DNA of 64,000 nucleotides, from contig CAVQAW010000010.1 in the NCBI GenBank assembly GCA_963710535.1, positions 682,001 through 746,000 on the forward strand, read 5' to 3'. The notes below the pieces were generated by a model. That model worked only from the letters and a program-made list of their open reading frames with translations. It was not told the origin of the DNA and did not search any database. Made by a program: the position numbers and the translations under genes. This DNA is from Pelagihabitans sp963710535. GTDB lineage: Bacteria; Bacteroidota; Bacteroidia; Flavobacteriales; Flavobacteriaceae. Within the stretch, counting starts at the first letter, position 1. Each line of letters begins with the position of its first letter. Positions 17,582-27,210 of the stretch are shown here, piece after piece.

Positions 17582-20500
17582 ATGCTAAAGACCTTTATTG
17601 AGCGTCCGGTACTTTCCACGGTTATTTCGATCATCATCGTAATGCTCGGCGTTCTGGGCCTTGCCGAATTGCCCATCACACAGTACCCCGATATTGCCCC
17701 GCCCACCGTGCAGGTCACCACCAGTTTTCCCGGGGCCAATGCCCAGACCATTTTGGAAAGCGTCATTGTGCCCATAGAGGAACAGATCAACGGGGTAGAG
17801 GGTATGACCTATATCACCTCCAGTGCCAGTAACGATGGCAGTGCCTCAATTCAGGTGTTTTTTGAACAGGGCTATGATCCTGATATCGCCGCGGTGAACG
17901 TTCAGAACAGGGTTGCGCGTGCCAATTCCCTTTTACCGTCCGAGGTCACGAGGGTAGGCGTCATCACAGCCAAGCAGCAGAACTCCGCCCTGCTTTATGC
18001 TGCCTTGTTTTCCACCAATAAAGACTATGATGACACTTTTATACAAAACTATCTGAACATCAATGTCAGGCCTGAATTGCTCAGGGTCAAAGGTGTAGGT
18101 GCCATATCGGTTTTTGGGGGCAAGGACTATTCCATGCGCATCTGGATAGATCCCGATAAAATGGCCAATTACGGGCTTTCCACTACCGATGTGACCAACG
18201 CAATCAACGAGCAGAGCCTGGAAGCGGCAGCGGGTTCATTGGGCCAAAACGCGGGAGAATCTTTCGAATATGTCATCAAATACAAAGGACGGTATAAGAC
18301 CGCTGAAGAATATGAGAATATTTTTATCAAAGCACTAGGTCAGGGCAAATTCCTGCAGCTGAAAGATGTCGCCAAGGTTGAATTGGATGCCTTTTCCTAT
18401 TCTTCACTTTCATTGTCAAAAGGAAATCCAGGGCTGAGTTTCGGGGTTTTCCAAACCCCTGGATCAAATGCGCAGGAAATCATAGAGGAAATTTATGTGA
18501 AATTGGAAACATTGAAGAAAGATTTCCCTGAAGGCATAGATTATTTGATCAATTACGACACCAATAAGTTTCTGACCGCCTCCATCGATAAGGTAAAGGA
18601 AACCCTGATCGAGGCTTTCTTGCTGGTTTTTTTGGTGGTCTTTATTTTTTTACAGGATTTGAAATCTACCCTGATTCCGGCGATTTCAGTCCCGGTATCG
18701 ATTATAGGAACCTTCTTTTTTCTGAACCTGCTGGGGTATTCCATCAATCTACTGACCCTTTTCGCCCTTATTTTGGCCATCGGTATTGTGGTCGATGATG
18801 CCATCGTGGTAGTGGAAGCCGTGTATGTGAAGCTCGAAGGCGGCGAGAAAAACCCAATGAAAGCCTCCATCACTGCCATGGGCGAGATCAGTGGGGCCAT
18901 TGTTTCGATCACCTTGGTGATGGCCGCTGTATTCATTCCGATCACTTTCATTCAAGGACCTGCAGGGGTCTTCTATGAACAATTTGGCGTAACCTTGATC
19001 ATTGCCATTTTAATTTCGGCACTCAATGCCCTTACCTTGAGTCCGGCCCTTTGTGCCATTTTCCTCAAACCGCCTAAGGAAGCCACGCCCGGCCAAAAGC
19101 ATTCTTTGGCGAAACGTTTTTATATCGCTTTCAATACCGCCTTTGAAGCCACGAAAACCAAGTACACCAATGCCCTGGGCTTTCTTTTAAAACATAAATG
19201 GGTCACGTTCTTGGCCCTGGCCCTGGCAGTGGTCGGTATTGTGATTGCAGACCGAACCATCCCAACGGGTTTCGTGCCTTCGGAAGACAGAGGGGTTATT
19301 TTCGTCAATGTTGAATTGCCGCCAGGGGCATCGCTCGACCGTACCTTTAAGGTCATGAAAGACCTATTCGATCGAGTGAAGGATATAGAGGGCGTGCGCA
19401 CCGCGTCGATCGTTGCCGGTAGAAACTTCTTCTCGGGTGCGGGAAGTTCTTACGGTTTGGGCTTTCTTATTCTTGAAAATTTTGAAGATCGTAAATCCGA
19501 GGAAACGTCGATCGATTCCCTGATCAACAAAATGACCAAAAAGGTCACGAATATCAGTGACGCCAAAATAAGGTTCTTTACCCCGCCAAGTGTTCCCGGA
19601 TTTGGAAGTGCAGATGGTTTTGAAATACGGATTTTGGATCGTTCTTCAGGCGACCTCAAAAAACTCGACCAAACCGTCTCGTCATTTGTTGAAACCTTGA
19701 GCCAACAGCCTGAAGTCTCCTTTGCCTCCAATTCGTTCAGCACCGATTTTCCACAGTTACAGCTCAATATCGATGTGGCCAGGGCCAAGGAGGCAGGATT
19801 TACGGTGAACGCCATTTTAAGTACGCTCCAGGGTTACATCGGCGGCTTTTTTGCTTCCGATTTCAGCAGGTTCGGCAAGCAGTACAGGGTATTTGTGCAA
19901 GCGCTTCCCGATGATAGAAAAGATGAATTGAGCCTCAACAGTATTTTTGTGAAGAGCACAACGGGGGAAATGGCACCCGTCTCACAATTCGTGAGTCTGG
20001 AAAGGGTTTACGGCCCGCAGACCATCAGCCGATTTAACTTGTTCAACGCAGTCACCGTGAATGGGACCACCGCAGAAGGTTATAGCACCGGTGATGCCAT
20101 CAATGCGGTCAACAGGGTCGCGGCAAAAGGTTTGCCCGAAAATTTCGATATCGCCTTTTCGGGGATTACCAGAGAGGAAATCGCGGCATCCGGGCAGGCG
20201 GGAATCATCTTTGCCCTCAGCATCCTTTTTGTCTATTTTCTGCTTGCGGCACAATTCGAGAGTTACCTGGTACCCCTTGCCGTGATATTTTCATTGCCCA
20301 TTGGGGTGGCAGGCGCTTATTTCTCTACGTTGCTGTCAGGGCTTCAAAACAACATTTATTTCCAGATCGCCTTGATCATGCTTATCGGACTATTGGCCAA
20401 GAACGCGATCTTAATCGTGGAATTTGCCGCTCAAAGGCGTAAACACGGACTTTCCCTGCCCCAAGCAGCGATGGAGGGTGCAAAAGTGCGGTTGCGGCCC

Positions 20501-20737
20501 ATCCTTATGACTTCCTTTGCATTTATTTTGGGCCTATTGCCCTTGGTATTGGCCAGTGGGGTCGGCGCACAAGGCAACCGGTCTATCGGGACCGGTGCAG
20601 CTGGCGGTTTGCTATTTGGCACCGTTTTGGGCGTCTTTGTCATCCCGGTACTCTTTGTTGTTTTCCAATGGCTGCAGGAAAAGATAAGCGGTGTTCCCGA
20701 AGCTGTTGCCGCGCGCAAAAGTGAAGAAAGTCAATAA
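17582..20737 (+). CDS. RND multidrug efflux permease (AcrB/HAE1 type)
   Basis: A full-length 1051-residue inner-membrane pump. It starts with FIERPVLSTVISIIIVMLG and has the expected twelve membrane segments with two large periplasmic loops. The proton-relay residues are present: the Asp pair in GIVVDDAIVVVEA of TM4 and the Lys in LLAKNAILIVEFA of TM10. HAE1-type pumps export hydrophobic drugs, dyes and detergents; the substrate range here is unknown. It shares an operon with the adaptor upstream and the TolC-like gene that begins 1 nt after its stop. Confidence 0.96.
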   Translation: MLKTFIERPVLSTVISIIIVMLGVLGLAELPITQYPDIAPPTVQVTTSFPGANAQTILESVIVPIEEQINGVEGMTYITSSASNDGSASIQVFFEQGYDPDIAAVNVQNRVARANSLLPSEVTRVGVITAKQQNSALLYAALFSTNKDYDDTFIQNYLNINVRPELLRVKGVGAISVFGGKDYSMRIWIDPDKMANYGLSTTDVTNAINEQSLEAAAGSLGQNAGESFEYVIKYKGRYKTAEEYENIFIKALGQGKFLQLKDVAKVELDAFSYSSLSLSKGNPGLSFGVFQTPGSNAQEIIEEIYVKLETLKKDFPEGIDYLINYDTNKFLTASIDKVKETLIEAFLLVFLVVFIFLQDLKSTLIPAISVPVSIIGTFFFLNLLGYSINLLTLFALILAIGIVVDDAIVVVEAVYVKLEGGEKNPMKASITAMGEISGAIVSITLVMAAVFIPITFIQGPAGVFYEQFGVTLIIAILISALNALTLSPALCAIFLKPPKEATPGQKHSLAKRFYIAFNTAFEATKTKYTNALGFLLKHKWVTFLALALAVVGIVIADRTIPTGFVPSEDRGVIFVNVELPPGASLDRTFKVMKDLFDRVKDIEGVRTASIVAGRNFFSGAGSSYGLGFLILENFEDRKSEETSIDSLINKMTKKVTNISDAKIRFFTPPSVPGFGSADGFEIRILDRSSGDLKKLDQTVSSFVETLSQQPEVSFASNSFSTDFPQLQLNIDVARAKEAGFTVNAILSTLQGYIGGFFASDFSRFGKQYRVFVQALPDDRKDELSLNSIFVKSTTGEMAPVSQFVSLERVYGPQTISRFNLFNAVTVNGTTAEGYSTGDAINAVNRVAAKGLPENFDIAFSGITREEIAASGQAGIIFALSILFVYFLLAAQFESYLVPLAVIFSLPIGVAGAYFSTLLSGLQNNIYFQIALIMLIGLLAKNAILIVEFAAQRRKHGLSLPQAAMEGAKVRLRPILMTSFAFILGLLPLVLASGVGAQGNRSIGTGAAGGLLFGTVLGVFVIPVLFVVFQWLQEKISGVPEAVAARKSEESQ

Positions 20738-20738
20738 A

Positions 20739-22136
20739 ATGATGAAGAACTGTAGATACTTTCCGGTCGCATTGGTCTTGATCCTGCTTCAGTCCTGTTT
20801 TGTGGCCAAAAATTATGAGCGGCCCAGTGTTGAAGAAATAGACCAGCTGTACAGGACCGATGTCGTATCGAATGACACCTTGTCTATGGGGAATATAGCA
20901 TGGTCCGCACTGTTCACCGATGACAAGCTCAAGGGCCATATCGATGCGGCACTTGAAAACAATTTGGACATCCGTATCGCCCTCCAGCAGATTATTGCGG
21001 CGGAGGCCTTTATGAGACAAGGCAAGGCAGGTTATTTCCCTACCTTAAGCGCAAGATCAACGGCCACCCATCAAGAATTATCGCGAAACAGCCAATTTGG
21101 TGCATTCTTTAACAATGCCATCGACCAGTACGAATTTTCGGCCAATCTCTCTTGGGAGGCAGACGTCTGGGGTAAAATCAGAAGTGAGCGACGGGCCACA
21201 CGAGCCAGTTATCTACAGAGCATGGCAGCACACAAAGCCGTGAAAACACGGCTTGTTGCCGAAATTGCGGCCACCTACTTCCAGCTATTGGCTTTGGACG
21301 ACCAATATGAAGTGACTCTCAAGACCATTGAAAATAGAAAGCGCAGTCTCGAGACCATTCAAGCGTTGAAGGATGCCGGCAACATAACCCAGGTTGCCGT
21401 AGACCAGACTGCTGCCCAATTATATAACGCACAGGCATTATTGGTAGATTTGGAGCAGGCCATATTCATTTCTGAAAATGCGTTCAGTATCCTTCTGGGA
21501 AGACCCGGACAAGCAGTAGACCGAACCACTTTGGCCGAACAACAGATCCAAACGGAACTCGATTTGGGGGTACCTGTCTCCCTATTGGGCAACCGGCCCG
21601 ATGTGATTGCCGCGGAATATAACTTCGCAAGTGCGTTTGAGCTGACCAATGTCGCCAGAAGCAATTTTTATCCCGCGCTCACCCTTACCGCGAATGGCGG
21701 ATTCCAAAGTTTGGAATTCGATAAATGGTTCAGTTCCAAATCGCTCTTTGCCACCCTGATTGCGGGACTTACCGAGCCCATTCTAAACAGAAGGCAGATA
21801 CGTACCCGTTTTGAGGTTGCAAAGGCCCAACAGGAGGAAAGTTTTTTAAATTTTAAAAAGACCTTGCTGGTGGCCGGGCAAGAAGTATCGAATGCCATGT
21901 ATGGATTTCAGGCCGAGTCGCGAAAATTCGAATTCCGTCAAAATGAAGTCACTGCCCTAAGGCAAGCGGAGTCGAACTCGGAAATTCTGTTGAACAATGG
22001 GTTTGGCACCTATCTAGATCTGCTGACTGCCCGACAGGCGGCCCTTAATGCGGAACTCAACGCCATCGACAACAGGCTAAGCCAATTACAGGCTGTTATT
22101 TCGCTTTACCGTGCCCTTGGCGGCGGATGGAAATAA
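20739..22136 (+). CDS. TolC-type outer-membrane efflux lipoprotein (OprM/NodT family)
   Basis: The start is taken at ATG 20739, one base after the permease stop, because MMKNCRYFPVALVLILLQSC is then a lipoprotein signal with the acylated Cys at residue 20; a longer frame to 20691 lies inside the permease gene. The 465-residue protein has two outer-membrane efflux repeats with long heptad-rich helices (for example LDIRIALQQIIAAEAFMRQGKAGYFPTL and the LLGNRPDVIAAEYNFASA half). It completes the tripartite pump across the envelope. Confidence 0.93.
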   Translation: MMKNCRYFPVALVLILLQSCFVAKNYERPSVEEIDQLYRTDVVSNDTLSMGNIAWSALFTDDKLKGHIDAALENNLDIRIALQQIIAAEAFMRQGKAGYFPTLSARSTATHQELSRNSQFGAFFNNAIDQYEFSANLSWEADVWGKIRSERRATRASYLQSMAAHKAVKTRLVAEIAATYFQLLALDDQYEVTLKTIENRKRSLETIQALKDAGNITQVAVDQTAAQLYNAQALLVDLEQAIFISENAFSILLGRPGQAVDRTTLAEQQIQTELDLGVPVSLLGNRPDVIAAEYNFASAFELTNVARSNFYPALTLTANGGFQSLEFDKWFSSKSLFATLIAGLTEPILNRRQIRTRFEVAKAQQEESFLNFKKTLLVAGQEVSNAMYGFQAESRKFEFRQNEVTALRQAESNSEILLNNGFGTYLDLLTARQAALNAELNAIDNRLSQLQAVISLYRALGGGWK

Positions 22137-22175
22137 ATGACATGGCCCCTTCACAAGAATAGATCGGTTTTAGAT

Positions 22176-22670
22176 TTACCGCAAAGGGAAACCCTTGGCA
22201 GCCCACCACGGATGAACCTCAATGACCAATCGGCCCGATTGAACCATTGGGTCGATATGGGCCAGGCTATCGGCCATTTCCTGGGTAGGCGTGTTATAAA
22301 TGGTAATGCCCCGGATTTCACCGTCGTCTCCGAAGGGGCCTGAAATATCTGCAAATCCTTCATTGTACATCCTGCCCAAATGGGCAAGATGTAATTGCTG
22401 CAAACTATCGGTTTCCGCTTTACTGATTGAGCGGATCGGGCCACGCTTCAGAAATACGATGAAATATTGCTGCATCAAAATGGTATCTTTGCTGGCTTCG
22501 TCAACATAGTCGAAGGTTTGAAAGCCCTTAGCTTCCAGGGCTTCTTTGATTTCCTTGGTTGATTTCTCTTTTCGAAGGGGTTCCACATCGGGACCTGTAA
22601 TTTCCTTTCGGTCTCCTTCTTGACATCCCAGAGTCAACAACAGTATGAATAAAACGGACCTATATTTCAT
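22176..22670 (-). CDS. Lipoprotein with YCII-like domain
   Basis: The start at 22670 overlaps the stop of the CYTH gene by the four bases ATGA, which argues for translational coupling. It gives MKYRSVLFILLLTLGC, a lipoprotein signal with acylated Cys16. The rest (164 residues in total) contains a YCII-like alpha/beta region (YFIVFLKRGP...LQQLHLAHLGRMYNEGFADISGPFGDDGEIRGITIY...AHIDPMVQSGRLVIEVHPWW). YCII domains occur in small enzymes or stress proteins; no activity can be assigned. Confidence 0.75.
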   Translation of the reverse strand: MKYRSVLFILLLTLGCQEGDRKEITGPDVEPLRKEKSTKEIKEALEAKGFQTFDYVDEASKDTILMQQYFIVFLKRGPIRSISKAETDSLQQLHLAHLGRMYNEGFADISGPFGDDGEIRGITIYNTPTQEMADSLAHIDPMVQSGRLVIEVHPWWAAKGFPLR

Positions 22671-23140
22671 GTTTTCCATAGATTGAATGGGTTTTTGCTT
22701 AAATAAGAATTATAGTACCTGATATTGCCGGTAACCTCCTGCCCCAACCAGTCGGGTTTTTCAAAGCCCTCGTTTTCATTTTGAAGTTCCACTTCAGCAA
22801 TGACCAGCCCTTGGTTGTCTCCCAGGAATTCGTCTATCTCAAAGAGGTGTTTCCCATAAGGTACAATATACCTCACCTTTTCTATGACGCCCTTCTCGCA
22901 AAGTGCCATCAGACTTTCCGCTTCTGACAAGGGCAGTTCACATTCCCATTCATAACGGGTGGTTCCCGAAAGGTTCGACTTGCCTTTTATGGTCAGAAAT
23001 CCTTTATCGCGCTGGATCCTTATCCTTACCGTGCGTTCGGGGTCGGTATTCAAAAAGCCCTGTGAAATGCCATGGCTGTGCTGTGCCATATTTCTATAGT
23101 CAGCGGAATTGACCAAGAATTTCCTTTCAATTTCGATCAT
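22667..23140 (-). CDS. CYTH domain protein (class IV adenylate cyclase / triphosphatase fold)
   Basis: A 157-residue protein that begins with the family's EXEXK motif at residues 3-7 (MIEIERKFLV) and contains the tunnel strands with alternating charged residues (RTVRIRIQRDKGFLTIKG, YEWECELPLSEAE). In bacteria these short CYTH proteins are usually inorganic triphosphatases; adenylate cyclase activity is less likely. It is divergent from dinB over 54 nt and coupled to the downstream lipoprotein gene. Confidence 0.88.
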   Translation of the reverse strand: MIEIERKFLVNSADYRNMAQHSHGISQGFLNTDPERTVRIRIQRDKGFLTIKGKSNLSGTTRYEWECELPLSEAESLMALCEKGVIEKVRYIVPYGKHLFEIDEFLGDNQGLVIAEVELQNENEGFEKPDWLGQEVTGNIRYYNSYLSKNPFNLWKT

Positions 23141-23183
23141 AAAGATGTTTCCGATGTAAAATAAACCCTTCTAAGATAAGCCT

Positions 23184-23191
23184 TAAATTTG
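23184..23191 (+). promoter_or_regulatory. -7-like box directly before the dinB start codon
   Basis: TAAATTTG fits TAnnTTTG, but its last base lies only three nt before the ATG at 23195. If used, transcription would start at or just inside the start codon and give a nearly leaderless mRNA. No good -33 box is seen. Confidence 0.3.
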
Positions 23192-23194
23192 TGT

Positions 23195-24295
23195 ATGTCC
23201 AATGATCTGCCCTTTCGGAAAATTATCCATGTCGATATGGATGCCTTCTACGCTTCGGTAGAGCAGCTCGACCATCCGGAGTTGCGTGGCAAACCCATTG
23301 CAGTTGGGGGCGGATCAAAGCGGGGCGTCGTTGCTGCCGCCAGCTATGAAGCCAGAAAATATGGGGTTCGAAGTGCGATGAGCGGGTTTTTGGCCCAGAA
23401 AAACTGTCCGGAACTTATTTTCGTCAAGGCCCGTTTCGATCGTTACAAGGAAATTTCCGAAAAAATCAGGACCATATTCCATGAATACACCGATTTGGTA
23501 GAGCCATTATCCTTGGATGAAGCCTACCTCGATGTGAGCACCAATAAGAAAGGAAATCCTTCGGCCACATTGATTGCCAAAGAAATACGCCATCGCATTT
23601 TTGAGGAAACCGGTCTCACGGCATCCGCAGGAATTTCAATCAACAAATTCATCGCCAAGGTTGCCAGTGACATCAATAAACCCAACGGTCAAAAAACAGT
23701 AGCCCCGGAAGAGGCGATTCCCTTTTTGGAAACCCTGGAAATCCGAAAATTTTATGGTGTGGGCAAGGTTACGGCCGAAAAAATGTATCAACTTGGTATT
23801 TTTACCGGCATCGATTTAAAATCAAAAACCTTGGATTTCCTGATGGAAAACTTCGGTAAGGGTGGAACGCATTACTATCAAGTGGTACGTGGCATTCATG
23901 AGAGTCCGGTCAAGCCCGATCGCACTCCCAAATCAGTAGGGGCGGAACGCACCTTCAGTGAAAACCTGAGCAGCGAGGTGTTCTTGATGGAGAAGTTGGA
24001 ACTAATCGCGGTGGAACTCGATCGAAGATTGAAAAAGTCGGCCATGGCAGGTAAAACCATAACCCTCAAAATAAAATATAGCGATTTCAGTTTGCATACC
24101 CGAAGCAAAACACTTCCCTATTTTGTAAAGGATAAAGCCCTTATCGTGGAGACGGCCAAAGAACTGTTGTATCAGGAAAAATTGGAAAACTCAGTTCGCT
24201 TATTGGGCCTTTCCCTTTCGAATTTAAACAATTTGAAAGGCAAAACGGAAGAAAACGATGCCATGGTTTCAGTACAGTTACAATTCGATTTTTAA
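23195..24295 (+). CDS. dinB: DNA polymerase IV (Y family)
   Basis: The start at ATG 23195 gives MSNDLPFRKIIHVDMDAFYASVEQ; a TTG two codons upstream is less likely. The 366-residue enzyme has the catalytic VDMDAFYASVE and SLDEAYLDV motifs, the thumb HhH region (LETLEIRKFYGVGKVTAEKM) and the little-finger domain (SVGAERTFSENL onwards). It copies past lesions in the cytosol. The C-terminus ends in VSVQLQFDF, probably a clamp-binding peptide of the QLxxF type. It is divergent from the CYTH gene; no SOS box is evident. Confidence 0.95.
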   Translation: MSNDLPFRKIIHVDMDAFYASVEQLDHPELRGKPIAVGGGSKRGVVAAASYEARKYGVRSAMSGFLAQKNCPELIFVKARFDRYKEISEKIRTIFHEYTDLVEPLSLDEAYLDVSTNKKGNPSATLIAKEIRHRIFEETGLTASAGISINKFIAKVASDINKPNGQKTVAPEEAIPFLETLEIRKFYGVGKVTAEKMYQLGIFTGIDLKSKTLDFLMENFGKGGTHYYQVVRGIHESPVKPDRTPKSVGAERTFSENLSSEVFLMEKLELIAVELDRRLKKSAMAGKTITLKIKYSDFSLHTRSKTLPYFVKDKALIVETAKELLYQEKLENSVRLLGLSLSNLNNLKGKTEENDAMVSVQLQFDF

Positions 24296-24602
24296 TCTTT
24301 TTGTTTAGCGTAGATCGGCTCGAGAAATGCAATTTCGTTTAAACCTTAAACAAAAATGTTAATCATTCCCATCTTGTCGTTGCCGATCCTTTCTTTTTAC
24401 TAGTTTTATACAAAAATTGCTCCCTTTTGATTCAATACATAGAACGGTTTAACGCCATATTGGAGTCCAGACCCAGGTCGATTTCCCCGTGGATCGTTGA
24501 AATGGGATGGCATTTTATTGGTGCTCCAAACCCGGTCTTTAGTATGGTGTTGATCAAGAAAAATATATTGGCTATAGCCCCCATCCGATTTCATTTCCCC
24601 AT
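24296..24602. other. Intergenic region between dinB and the PAS gene
   Basis: 307 nt with no supported gene. A 62-codon frame from 24427 has no family resemblance and runs into the start of the PAS gene in another frame. No hairpin with a U-tract and no consensus TAnnTTTG box stands out. Confidence 0.5.
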
Positions 24603-25124
24603 ATGGAAGAATTAATTCAATACGACATAGCAGTCCAGAAGTTTTACGCCACGCAACAGATCAATGCCCTGCCCCTGATTTCGTCAGACGTTTCCGGTGA
24701 ATTTTTCAATAGGGTCTGTGAAGGAAGCAGGGACATAACCGCCTTGCATCATATGGCCAAGACCCACCATTGGGCAACCTTGCCCAAGCTGAACGAAGCT
24801 TTGATCTGCAACCGACAGGTCATCGTGGTGACCGACGCCGATTTAAAGATTGTTCACGCCTCGCACAACATTGAAGAGATGAACGGTTACAGTGCGGCAG
24901 AAGTGGTCGGCAAATCCCCAAAAATTTTCCAAGGGGAGGCGACCTGCAAAGAAACGACCAAAAACATCTCCAAGGCCGTGCGGAACAAAACTTCTTTTGA
25001 AGCGGTGGTCTTGAACTATAGAAAAGATGGAACGCCCTATAATTGTTGGATCAAGGCCGACCCTATCCTCAACGAATCGGGAACTGTTGTACATTTTATC
25101 GCCTATGAAAAGGAAATTGCTTAA
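24603..25124 (+). CDS. PAS domain protein
   Basis: A 173-residue protein with an N-terminal helical part and a single PAS domain (about 65-170). The domain shows VIVVTDADLKIVHASHNIEEMNGYSAAEVVGKSPKIFQGEATC, the typical N-cap and the P-K-x-F-Q-G loop, and ends in HFIAYEKEI. There is no kinase, GGDEF or HTH output, so it may act as a stand-alone sensor or an adaptor. The NGYS...KSPKIFQG stretch resembles LOV/flavin-type PAS domains, but the photoactive Cys motif (NCRFLQ) is not present. Convergent with pyk across a shared terminator. Confidence 0.85.
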   Translation: MEELIQYDIAVQKFYATQQINALPLISSDVSGEFFNRVCEGSRDITALHHMAKTHHWATLPKLNEALICNRQVIVVTDADLKIVHASHNIEEMNGYSAAEVVGKSPKIFQGEATCKETTKNISKAVRNKTSFEAVVLNYRKDGTPYNCWIKADPILNESGTVVHFIAYEKEIA

Positions 25125-25145
25125 GTGTTTGTTAATCTAACAAAA

Positions 25146-25176
25146 AAAGCCCCGGCACCAATGATACCGGGGCTTT
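25146..25176. terminator. Bidirectional terminator between the PAS gene and pyk
   Basis: AAAGCCCCGG (25146-25155) pairs with CCGGGGCTTT (25167-25176) around an 11-nt loop. The A-run before and T-rich sequence after let it serve both convergent genes. Confidence 0.85.
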
Positions 25177-25189
25177 CTATTTATTGATC

Positions 25190-26632
25190 TTAAAAACTGC
25201 AGGATTCGATTTCGGTGATCCTAAGGGTATTGACCATCCCTTTGTCTTTAATGGGCATGGCGGCCAAACTGATCAGCATGTCGCCGACGTCCAAAAATCC
25301 CTTTTGGCAGGCTATTTTGTTCACATCTTCTATGGTCTCGTCGGTTGACACGTAACGGTCATAAAAAAAGGCGTTCACCCCCCAGAGCAAACTCAATTGG
25401 GTCAAAATTCTTCTATTGGAGGTAAATACCAGAATATGGGCATCGGGCCTCCAGGCAGAAATTTGAAATGCGGTATAACCGCTATTGGTCAAGGTGGAAA
25501 TGGCCTTTGCCTTTATTTCATTCGCCATGATCGCCGCATGGTAACAGACCGACTTGGTAATGTACCTTTTGGTGCGGATATGGGGCGGTTCATGTGGTAC
25601 TTTGATCAGATCCGACCCTTCGACGCTCTTTAGGATGCTGGTCATCTTTGCGATTACTTCTACGGGGTAGTTGCCCACAGAAGTTTCCCCCGATAGCATT
25701 ACCGCATCCGCGCCATCCATCACCGAGTTGGCCACATCATTCACCTCTGCCCTTGTAGGGGTTAGGCTGGTGATCATGGTTTCCATCATTTGGGTGGCGA
25801 TAATCACGGGAATCCGGGCTTTCTTGGCACGCAGCACCAATTGCTTTTGGATCAATGGCACCTCATGTGCGGGAACTTCAACCCCCAAATCACCTCGGGC
25901 GACCATGAGTCCATCGCAATAGGATACGATTTTATCGATATTCTCCACCGCTTCCGGTTTTTCGATTTTGGCGATGATCGGGATTTTGTATTCCGAGTGT
26001 TCTTTGATCAAATTTTGAAGATCGATCAAGTCCTGACTGAAGCGCACAAAAGATAAGGCGATCCAATCGACTTGTTTGGAAATGGCGAATATGGCATCCT
26101 TGATGTCCTTCTCGGTGAGCGCTGGAAGCGAAATATTGGTATTGGGCAGGTTCACCCCTTTTTTTGATTTGAGGGGACCTCCTTGTATCACCCGGGCCCT
26201 AACTTTATCTTCCCCATTGGTTGAAAGAACTTCGAACATCAATTTGCCGTCATCCAACAAAATATGCTCCCCAGGTTTCACATCCTTGGGAAAGGAAGTA
26301 TAATTCATGTAAACTTTTGTGGCGGTACCTTCAAATGGTTTGCCGGTTACGAAATCGAGTTCATCGCCCGGAGAAACCACGACTTCCCCGGCCATGACCC
26401 CGACCCTTAATTTAGGGCCCTGCAGGTCGGCGAGGATCGAGGTATTCGTGTTCAGCTCCTCGTTCAATTCCCGGATCATGTCGATACGTTCCGAAACATC
26501 GGTATAATCTGCATGGGAGAAGTTGATTCTAAACACGTCAACACCCGCCTCTATCATTTTCTTCAATACTTCCTTCGTACTTGATGCCGGGCCCAACGTG
26601 GCCACAATCTTTGTCTTCTTTTTGGTTGGCAT
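25190..26632 (-). CDS. pyk: Pyruvate kinase
   Basis: The 480-residue glycolytic enzyme converts phosphoenolpyruvate and ADP to pyruvate and ATP. It has the N-terminal KTKIVATLGPASST, the DLQGPKLRVG region, the catalytic IIAKIEKPEAVENID signature with its Lys, MVARGDLGVEVP, and ATQMMETM...PTRAEVNDVANSVMDGADAVMLSGETSVGNYP. The C-terminal regulatory domain is present. The ATG overlaps the stop of the upstream IPExxxVDY gene by one base (TAATG). This pairing is typical for Bacteroidota. Confidence 0.97.
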   Translation of the reverse strand: MPTKKKTKIVATLGPASSTKEVLKKMIEAGVDVFRINFSHADYTDVSERIDMIRELNEELNTNTSILADLQGPKLRVGVMAGEVVVSPGDELDFVTGKPFEGTATKVYMNYTSFPKDVKPGEHILLDDGKLMFEVLSTNGEDKVRARVIQGGPLKSKKGVNLPNTNISLPALTEKDIKDAIFAISKQVDWIALSFVRFSQDLIDLQNLIKEHSEYKIPIIAKIEKPEAVENIDKIVSYCDGLMVARGDLGVEVPAHEVPLIQKQLVLRAKKARIPVIIATQMMETMITSLTPTRAEVNDVANSVMDGADAVMLSGETSVGNYPVEVIAKMTSILKSVEGSDLIKVPHEPPHIRTKRYITKSVCYHAAIMANEIKAKAISTLTNSGYTAFQISAWRPDAHILVFTSNRRILTQLSLLWGVNAFFYDRYVSTDETIEDVNKIACQKGFLDVGDMLISLAAMPIKDKGMVNTLRITEIESCSF

Positions 26633-27099
26633 TATAACAATATTAAGTTGTTTTTTGATTTCAGTTTATCAGGATCTACGGCGTAGGCGGTGATCATTTT
26701 TCGTATCCGCAGCAGCGGCTTAATGACTTCTTCCTCTATATCCATATCATCGTGCAATATCTTTATTAAATAATCGACCTCTTTGAGCTCCTGTACCAAA
26801 TGATGGGTTGTAAAGGAGGGTTCGTCCTGGAACAGATCGGATCTGATCATTCCATCCTCGCTGATGTTATTGTTGGTGGCCAAAATCCAATCCCTGTCGT
26901 GCCGTTCGTCCCTCCATTCAAAAATGGGAAACGAAATCTGTGGACTCAGGCGAAAGTCTTCTTTACACCTTCGGAACTTGGCATGCAGACCGAGGTTGAT
27001 ATGGTAGACCAATTCATAGTCTTCCATACTGCTGTGCAATGCGACCAAGCTGAACGGGTCTTCGGCAAAATCGCTTGAAATTTTATACACTGCGTGCAT
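26632..27099 (-). CDS. IPExxxVDY-type conserved protein
   Basis: A 155-residue protein of unknown function. I assign it to the Bacteroidota IPExxxVDY family from its place between rnc and pyk and from the C-terminal HHLVQELKEVDYLIKIL, a variant of the name motif (here VQELKEVDY). It starts MHAVYKISSDFAEDPFSLVALH and shows no membrane segment. Its stop overlaps the pyk start, so the two are probably co-translated. Confidence 0.8.
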   Translation of the reverse strand: MHAVYKISSDFAEDPFSLVALHSSMEDYELVYHINLGLHAKFRRCKEDFRLSPQISFPIFEWRDERHDRDWILATNNNISEDGMIRSDLFQDEPSFTTHHLVQELKEVDYLIKILHDDMDIEEEVIKPLLRIRKMITAYAVDPDKLKSKNNLILL

Positions 27100-27210
27100 A
27101 TTCGAACAAAATAAGCAAAGATAGGATTTATAACGAGACCTTAATAAATTATGGCGATGTAGCCCTTATTATTGAACATATCCAATGGCTGTTGTTAAAA
27201 TTGTACTGCT

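Noticed and set aside
24427..24615. 62-codon frame upstream of the PAS gene
   Set aside because: No domain, no coupling and overlap with the PAS start; composition is like intergenic DNA.
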